Below, one piece after another: positions 58,747 through 64,000 of a stretch of DNA of 64,000 bases (the first letter of the stretch is position 1; each line of letters starts with the position of its first letter). The notes under the pieces are model-generated. The model was not told the DNA's origin. It made no database searches and was given only the letters and a program-made list of their open reading frames with translations. The position numbers were made by a program, and so were the translations under genes. Source of the DNA: an uncultured Eubacteriales bacterium (lineage in GTDB: Bacteria > Bacillota > Clostridia > TANB77 > UBA1234); the NCBI GenBank assembly GCA_949283575.1, contig CASDSU010000013.1, positions 1 to 64,000 of the forward strand, read 5' to 3'.

Positions 58747-60525
58747 TTGCAAAATACAAAACGCGGTGTTAAAGCTCGTAAGTTAATGGCTGAAAAAGAA
58801 AATATTAGCAATATAGCGAAATGGATATTAGTAGCATTTTGTTTACAATTTATTTTTTATTTGTTTTTAATAAACATTATACCTGTGATTAATGAATCAA
58901 CTGGTGAAATAAATGGGCTATACTCAGAAATATGGTATAACTATAAGGGTAGTCAAGGCGATGTGCACACAGAAGGTAATGGAATTAAATTTATATATAT
59001 ATATAATATGATTTTACTTGGTTGCGCTGTTGCGTTGATGTTTTATTATTTTATGGTATTTTTGGACGAAAATGAAGGACGCGTCATGCAAGTAATTAAA
59101 AAATTCTTTAAAGAAAATTTAGGTTTATTGTTCTTGACGTCATTTATGGTGTGGGTTTTTATTAGTTCGTGTTTTGCTTATGATCCTTTTAGATCATTTA
59201 TAGGTTGTTATAATTTAAGAGATGGATTTTTTTCATTTATGTTTTATGGTTCTGTTTTAATTTGTATTTTATTAATGAGTTTGACAAAATTTGAGGGAAA
59301 AATAAGAAGTTTATTTGATGAAATTGAGGTTGATCCTAGAAGAATGATTGTTGATATTTTTGTGGTTGTAATGACTATTATTGCGGTTATAACGATTGGC
59401 GATTATTATGAGTTGAATTATGGAGAAACTCAAGGTATGGTTATTCAATATGCAGATGGAACAACTGAAGGACAAGGAATAGGAATTAGTGTTGAACCTA
59501 AATATACTATGGAAATGAAAGATTCAAGTGGTGAGATTGTTAGAGCTTTGGTTCCAAGATCTTCAGGAGTAACGATTACATCATCTGTGTTTAATAACAG
59601 TAATCACTATGCATATGTTCTTTCTATAGCTGTAGTTGTTGCTGCAGTTATGTTAATAAAGGGGAAAGGACCAATAAAAATATTGTATGCAATATCTTTT
59701 ACAATATTAACTATAATGTTAATTATAAATGATACTTTTGGTGCATATTTAGGTGTTATGATTTCGTTTGCCTTATTATTTATTCATACATTGATAACAA
59801 GAAAGGATGTTATCAGTACACTTATTATGATGGCAATTTTTGCAACAGCATCGTATTTAATTATAAATACAAGTGATGAAAAAATAGTTCCTAAAAATTT
59901 TGCATATATTGAACAAAGTATAAAAGATATATTGGGAACTAATACTAATGAAAAAAATGATTCTAATAATATAGATTCTGATTTTGAGATAAATTCTAAT
60001 ATTATTTCTGGCAGTGTAAGTGGTAATGTGGAAGAAAAAGAAAGCTTGGTAGATACTAATGCAGGAGATGCTGGATCAGGAAGATGGAAATTATGGGTAG
60101 GTGCAGTAGATATAATAACAAAAGATGTAAAGACATTTATTTTTGGTGCTGGACTTGAAAATATGATATATGAGTATAGTGAAATCGGAATAAGTGAAGG
60201 AAGATCTCATAATTTAGTTTTACAATTAGCAGGAACTGTAGGTGTACCAGGAGCAATTTTGTATTTACTTGGTGTGATATTTATATTCTTTAAAAGTTTG
60301 AGATATTTTAAAGAGTGGGATATATACACTTATATGGGAATGTTTGTAATGGTTTCGTATCTTTTTACAGCGCTAACTGGTAATTCTGGTTTTTACACGT
60401 CGGGATATTTCTATATATTTGTAGGATTTGTTGTTGTAGGAACAATCTCTTCTGCTAAAGTAAAAGAAGAGCAAAATAAATTAGCTAAAATAGACGATGC
60501 TAAAAAAACGAAAGGAATACAATAA
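58747..60525 (+). CDS. O-antigen ligase/polymerase-like membrane protein (Wzy/WaaL type)
   Basis: A 592-residue polytopic membrane protein (about ten or more helices) starting at TTG 58747 behind GAGGAGGAG. It has the Wzy_C/O-antigen-ligase feature: a large extracytoplasmic loop (about 395-450) then GRWKLWVGAVDIITKDVKTF, FGAGLENMIYEY, and EGRSHNLVLQLAGTVGVPGA, where R-x-H-N is the expected functional motif. It likely polymerises or transfers lipid-linked glycan at the cell surface. It is 1 nt upstream of the next gene, so the operon continues into glycan synthesis genes. Confidence 0.8.
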   Translation: MQNTKRGVKARKLMAEKENISNIAKWILVAFCLQFIFYLFLINIIPVINESTGEINGLYSEIWYNYKGSQGDVHTEGNGIKFIYIYNMILLGCAVALMFYYFMVFLDENEGRVMQVIKKFFKENLGLLFLTSFMVWVFISSCFAYDPFRSFIGCYNLRDGFFSFMFYGSVLICILLMSLTKFEGKIRSLFDEIEVDPRRMIVDIFVVVMTIIAVITIGDYYELNYGETQGMVIQYADGTTEGQGIGISVEPKYTMEMKDSSGEIVRALVPRSSGVTITSSVFNNSNHYAYVLSIAVVVAAVMLIKGKGPIKILYAISFTILTIMLIINDTFGAYLGVMISFALLFIHTLITRKDVISTLIMMAIFATASYLIINTSDEKIVPKNFAYIEQSIKDILGTNTNEKNDSNNIDSDFEINSNIISGSVSGNVEEKESLVDTNAGDAGSGRWKLWVGAVDIITKDVKTFIFGAGLENMIYEYSEIGISEGRSHNLVLQLAGTVGVPGAILYLLGVIFIFFKSLRYFKEWDIYTYMGMFVMVSYLFTALTGNSGFYTSGYFYIFVGFVVVGTISSAKVKEEQNKLAKIDDAKKTKGIQ

Positions 60526-60526
60526 A

Positions 60527-62371
60527 ATGAAAATAGTGTCAGCGTTTGAAAAATTACCAACTAATTTAAAAACTTTCTTTTTATGCATATTAGATGCATT
60601 TGCTGTTGTGCTATCATATTATGTTGCAGTTATATTTGAGGAAATGACGTTTTCTTTTAAAGATGCAGCAATTCAAAATACAATTCTTGCAATTATGATA
60701 ATGTACATATTCTCTTTAAATATAGTAGGTGTGTACAAAGGAATAATTAAATATACAAGTACGAAAGATTATTTAACTATAGGTATAGTATCGTTAGTTG
60801 TTGCAACTATTTTTTGTACAGCAAAACAGTATGTTATATTTTTTACACTAGATACTAATATTGTACTTTTGGCGGCAATTTTAACTGCAGTTTTAAGCAT
60901 AACAATTAGAGTTTTAATAAGAAGTTTCATATATGCAATGGTTGCTGCTAGTAGTAGTACAAAGAAGAGACTTCTTATAATAGGTGCAGGTCAATCAACA
61001 TCACAGATTATAAAAACACTACAAACGACATTAGCTGCTGAATATACAATTGTCGGAATAATTGATGATGATCCACAAAAACAAAGAAGATTAATGTATG
61101 GAATAAAAATAATTGGGGACAGGGATGATATTGTTTCTATTTGCGAACGTGAAAAAATAGATGTGATTTTCTTTTCGATTGATAATATTAAAACAAAAGA
61201 AAAGAATAAAATTTTGAAAATCTGTGATCAAACAGATGCAAAAGTAAAAATAGTATTGCCTTTGAATCAAATAATATCTGGTAAGAATTTTAACGAAGCT
61301 ATAAGAGACGTTGAAGTTGAAGATTTGTTGGGGAGAGAACCGGTTGTATTGAACAATAGTAAAATTTCTGAATATTTATTTGGAAAAACAGTATTAGTTA
61401 CAGGTGCTGGTGGTTCAATTGGATCGGAGCTTTGTAGACAGATTGTAAAATTTAGACCTAAAAAGTTGATTATGCTTGATATTTATGAAAATACACTTTA
61501 TGAAACAGAGATGGAATTGAGACAAGCTAACAAAAATGCTCCGATTGTTACTGTTATTGCTAGTGTACGTGATAAAGAAAGAATGGATGAAGTTTTTGAA
61601 AAATATAGACCTCAAGTTGTATTTCATGCAGCAGCACACAAACATGTTCCTTTAATGGAGACAAGTCCTATTGAAGCAATAAAAAATAATGTGTTTGGAA
61701 CTTATAATGTTGTTAATTGTAGTGATAAATATGGTGTTGAGAAATTTACATTTATATCAACAGATAAAGCAGTTAATCCAACAAGTATAATGGGAGCTAC
61801 GAAAAGAATTTGTGAAATGATTTTACAAGCTAAAAATAGAACTAGTAAAACTGTGTATGCAGCTGTAAGATTTGGAAATGTTTTAGGAAGTCATGGATCT
61901 GTAATTCCTTTATTTAAGAAACAAATAGAGGCGGGTGGCCCAGTTACAGTAACTCATAAAGAAATTACAAGATATTTCATGTTGATTCCTGAAGCGGTTG
62001 GATTAATATTACAATCTGCAACTTTTGCAAATGGTGGAGAAATTTTTGTGCTTGATATGGGTGAACCGGTCAAGATATATGATTTGGCAAGTACGCTGAT
62101 CAAAATGTCTGGGAAAAATGTTCCAATAGAGATTGTTGGTTTAAGAAAAGGTGAAAAGCTGTATGAAGAACTTCTAATGGCAGAAGAGGGGCTAATAAAA
62201 ACATTACATGAAAAAATAATGATATCAAGGATTAATGCACCAACAGATGAAGAAATAGCAGATATGATAAAAAGGTTAGATATTTTAATAAATGAAAAAA
62301 ACGTTTCGAGAAAAGATGTAAAAGATGTTATTAAAAAAATAGTACCAACATTTATTGATTTAAATGATTAA
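60527..62371 (+). CDS. Membrane-bound nucleotide-sugar 4,6-dehydratase (CapD/PglF-like)
   Basis: From ATG 60527 (AAAGGAATAC ribosome binding site) about 614 residues: four transmembrane helices (about 10-120), a Rossmann-like domain (140-260 with LLIIGAGQSTSQIIKTL), then the SDR catalytic domain with VTGAGGSIGSELCRQI (about 287), FHAAAHKHVPLMETSP, FTFISTDKAVNPTSIMGATK and PEAVGLILQSA. The catalytic SDR pair appears as S/T-D-K with M-x3-K, as in PglF/WbpM-type enzymes. It probably converts UDP-GlcNAc to the 4-keto-6-deoxy sugar used by the next gene. Confidence 0.85.
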   Translation: MKIVSAFEKLPTNLKTFFLCILDAFAVVLSYYVAVIFEEMTFSFKDAAIQNTILAIMIMYIFSLNIVGVYKGIIKYTSTKDYLTIGIVSLVVATIFCTAKQYVIFFTLDTNIVLLAAILTAVLSITIRVLIRSFIYAMVAASSSTKKRLLIIGAGQSTSQIIKTLQTTLAAEYTIVGIIDDDPQKQRRLMYGIKIIGDRDDIVSICEREKIDVIFFSIDNIKTKEKNKILKICDQTDAKVKIVLPLNQIISGKNFNEAIRDVEVEDLLGREPVVLNNSKISEYLFGKTVLVTGAGGSIGSELCRQIVKFRPKKLIMLDIYENTLYETEMELRQANKNAPIVTVIASVRDKERMDEVFEKYRPQVVFHAAAHKHVPLMETSPIEAIKNNVFGTYNVVNCSDKYGVEKFTFISTDKAVNPTSIMGATKRICEMILQAKNRTSKTVYAAVRFGNVLGSHGSVIPLFKKQIEAGGPVTVTHKEITRYFMLIPEAVGLILQSATFANGGEIFVLDMGEPVKIYDLASTLIKMSGKNVPIEIVGLRKGEKLYEELLMAEEGLIKTLHEKIMISRINAPTDEEIADMIKRLDILINEKNVSRKDVKDVIKKIVPTFIDLND

Positions 62372-62399
62372 ATAATTTATGAAAAGGAATGTGATAACT

Positions 62400-63521
62400 A
62401 TGGATAGAATTTATTTAGCTTCACCACATATGTCAAGTGAAGGGTATGAAAAAGATTATATAAAAGAAGCCTTTGATACAAACTGGATTGCACCTCTTGG
62501 ACAGAATGTAAATAAGTTTGAAGAGGAGTTATCACAATATGTAGGTGTTAATTCAGCAGCTGCTTTATCTTCGGGTACAGCTGCAATTCATCTTGCAATA
62601 AAAGCTGCAGGAATAGAAAAAGGTGATATTGTTTTTTGTCAAACACTAACTTTTGCTGCAACTGTAAATCCTATAATTTATGAAGGTGCTATTCCTGTAT
62701 TTATTGACAGTGAAGAAGATACTTGGAATATGGATCCTGTTGCATTAGAAAAAGCATTCGAAAAATATTCTAATGCAAAAGCTGTTATTACTGTTAATTT
62801 ATATGGTAATCCTTCAAAATTTAATGAGATTTGTGATATATGCAACAAACACAATGTTGTTTTAATAGAAGATGCAGCTGAAAGTTTAGGCTCACTATAT
62901 AATGGAAAGCAAACTGGAACATTTGGTAAATATGGAACTTTTTCATTTAATGGAAATAAAATAATTACAACAAGTGGCGGTGGAATGCTTGTCTCAAATG
63001 ATGAAGAGATGATTAAAAAGGCTAGATTCTGGTCAACGCAATCTAGAGAAAATATGCCATACTATCATCATAAAGAAATTGGATATAATTATAGACTTAG
63101 TAATGTTTGTGCAGGAATAGGAAGAGGACAGTTAAAAGTTTTAAACGAAAGAATAGCTAAGAAAACTCGAATTTATGAAAAATATAAACAAGAACTTGAA
63201 AAAGATAATATTTTTACAATGATTCCTATTCCAGAAAATACAGTTCCAAATCACTGGCTTTCAGTAGCTTTTATAAATGATGAAAAAATTGATGCGCAAG
63301 AAATTATAAATCATTTAGAATCGAAAAATATAGAAGCTAGACGTGTATGGAAACCAATGCAACTTCAACCGGTTTTTGAAAAATATGATTACATAAAAGC
63401 TGGTGATGAAAGTATTTCGGAAAAATTGTTTATGAGAGGTATTTGCCTTCCAAGTGATACAAAAATGACAGAAGAATTGCAAGAAATAGTTATAAATGAA
63501 ATAAGAAGTTGTATTAAATAA
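62400..63521 (+). CDS. DegT/DnrJ/EryC1-family sugar aminotransferase (PglE-like)
   Basis: A 373-residue PLP enzyme starting at ATG 62400 (MDRIYLASPHMSSEGYE). Motifs: GQNVNKFEEELSQYVGVN, ALSSGTAAIHLAIKAAG, LIEDAAESLGSLYNGKQTG with the Asp and Glu cofactor contacts, and the PLP lysine in TFSFNGNKIITTSGGGML. It transaminates a 4-keto sugar nucleotide; following a PglF-like dehydratase the likely product is UDP-4-amino-4,6-dideoxy-GlcNAc. Ribosome binding site AAAAGGAATG. Confidence 0.88.
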   Translation: MDRIYLASPHMSSEGYEKDYIKEAFDTNWIAPLGQNVNKFEEELSQYVGVNSAAALSSGTAAIHLAIKAAGIEKGDIVFCQTLTFAATVNPIIYEGAIPVFIDSEEDTWNMDPVALEKAFEKYSNAKAVITVNLYGNPSKFNEICDICNKHNVVLIEDAAESLGSLYNGKQTGTFGKYGTFSFNGNKIITTSGGGMLVSNDEEMIKKARFWSTQSRENMPYYHHKEIGYNYRLSNVCAGIGRGQLKVLNERIAKKTRIYEKYKQELEKDNIFTMIPIPENTVPNHWLSVAFINDEKIDAQEIINHLESKNIEARRVWKPMQLQPVFEKYDYIKAGDESISEKLFMRGICLPSDTKMTEELQEIVINEIRSCIK

Positions 63522-63551
63522 AAGTTATGATGCAAGAAAGGTGGTCGTATT

Positions 63552-64000
63552 TTGTATTCAAAATATTTTAAAAGAATTTTAGATATAGTTCTCAGTATTA
63601 TAATGATAATTGTTCTTTCGCCTATTATTGCTGTGGTTGCTATCTTGGTAAGAATAAAACTTGGAACACCGATTATTTTTATGCAAAAAAGGCCTGGAAA
63701 AGATGGAAAAATATTTACGTTATACAAATTTAGAACTATGACAGATGAAATTGATGCAATGGGCGAATTATTACCAGATGAAGTTAGATTAAAGAAGTTT
63801 GGTAAATTCTTAAGAAGTACAAGTTTAGATGAACTTCCAGAGCTTGTGAATATTTTAAAAGGAGAAATGAGCTTCGTTGGTCCTAGACCTTTACTAGTGG
63901 AATATTTAGAATTATATAACGAAGAACAAAGTCGTAGGCATGAAGTTCGTCCTGGACTTACAGGTCTTGCACAAGTGAATGGAAGAAATGATACAACTTG
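63552..64000 (+). CDS. Undecaprenyl-phosphate sugar phosphotransferase (PglC-like), runs off the window
   Basis: TTG 63552 follows GAAAGGTGGTC. The visible 149 residues are a monotopic bacterial sugar transferase: an N-terminal re-entrant membrane helix ([20 protein letters not shown]), [20 protein letters not shown] and the catalytic [10 protein letters not shown], then [20 protein letters not shown] and [11 protein letters not shown], and GLAQVNGRN near the edge. It transfers a phospho-sugar onto undecaprenyl phosphate. Together with the two preceding genes it completes a bacillosamine-type initiation set; an acetyltransferase (PglD) would be expected just beyond the window. Confidence 0.9.
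   Translation, partial: MYSKYFKRILDIVLSIIMIIVLSPIIAVVAILVRIKLGTPIIFMQKRPGKDGKIFTLYKFRTMTDEIDAMGELLPDEVRLKKFGKFLRSTSLDELPELVNILKGEMSFVGPRPLLVEYLELYNEEQSRRHEVRPGLTGLAQVNGRNDTT

Overview
The window is AT-rich chromosomal DNA from a spore-forming Bacillota, most likely an uncultured clostridium. The evidence is spoVAC, spoVAD, spoVAE, spoIIP, disA, cdaA, rny, mutS2, a CarD-like regulator and small Cys-rich spore-type proteins, with TTGACA/TATAAT promoters and strong AGGAGG ribosome binding sites.

Layout: 3-3113 is the end of a large repetitive surface protein. 3173-19760 holds sporulation, cell-wall and housekeeping genes (spoVAD/spoVAC, amidase, spoIIP, pgi, GH15, radA, disA, carD, rny). 19800-33870 alternates backbone genes with foreign-looking cassettes, including a radical SAM-SPASM/TIM-barrel/GNAT operon, a tRNA-like gene followed by a structured RNA, and an ABC transporter. 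34006-39240 is an accessory region behind tRNA-Asn (IS remnant, interrupted dinD, unknown hydrolase, decayed tRNA fragments). 39303-55694 again mixes cassettes with backbone genes (rdgB, a NifU-like/GGGtGRT pair, acyl-CoA synthetase, mutS2, spoVAE, cdaA). 55978-58581 is prs, rpsB and tsf. 58747 to the end is a surface-glycan operon whose order suggests a bacillosamine-type pathway.

Two gene populations are interleaved. Backbone genes are very AT-rich and use AGA for arginine. About fifteen cassette genes are richer in GC, use CGT/CGC/CGG freely, and usually have their own promoter, a leader often over 100 nt, and a strong terminator. Four cassette/backbone junctions carry members of one palindrome family built on TTAACGGACGTCCCC.

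The most striking observation concerns translation. Five AT-rich genes (spoIIP, radA twice, a histidine phosphatase, prs, and one unknown) are broken by +1 frameshifts. All six events fall on an in-frame CGG, and in every case skipping the C restores the frame by reading GGN as glycine, often at a conserved glycine such as the RadA Walker A motif. By eye I found no in-frame CGG read as arginine in any backbone gene, while the cassette genes use CGG as an ordinary arginine codon at least fourteen times. This looks like an unassigned CGG that triggers +1 frameshifting, or CGGN quadruplet decoding. A sequencing artefact must still be excluded.
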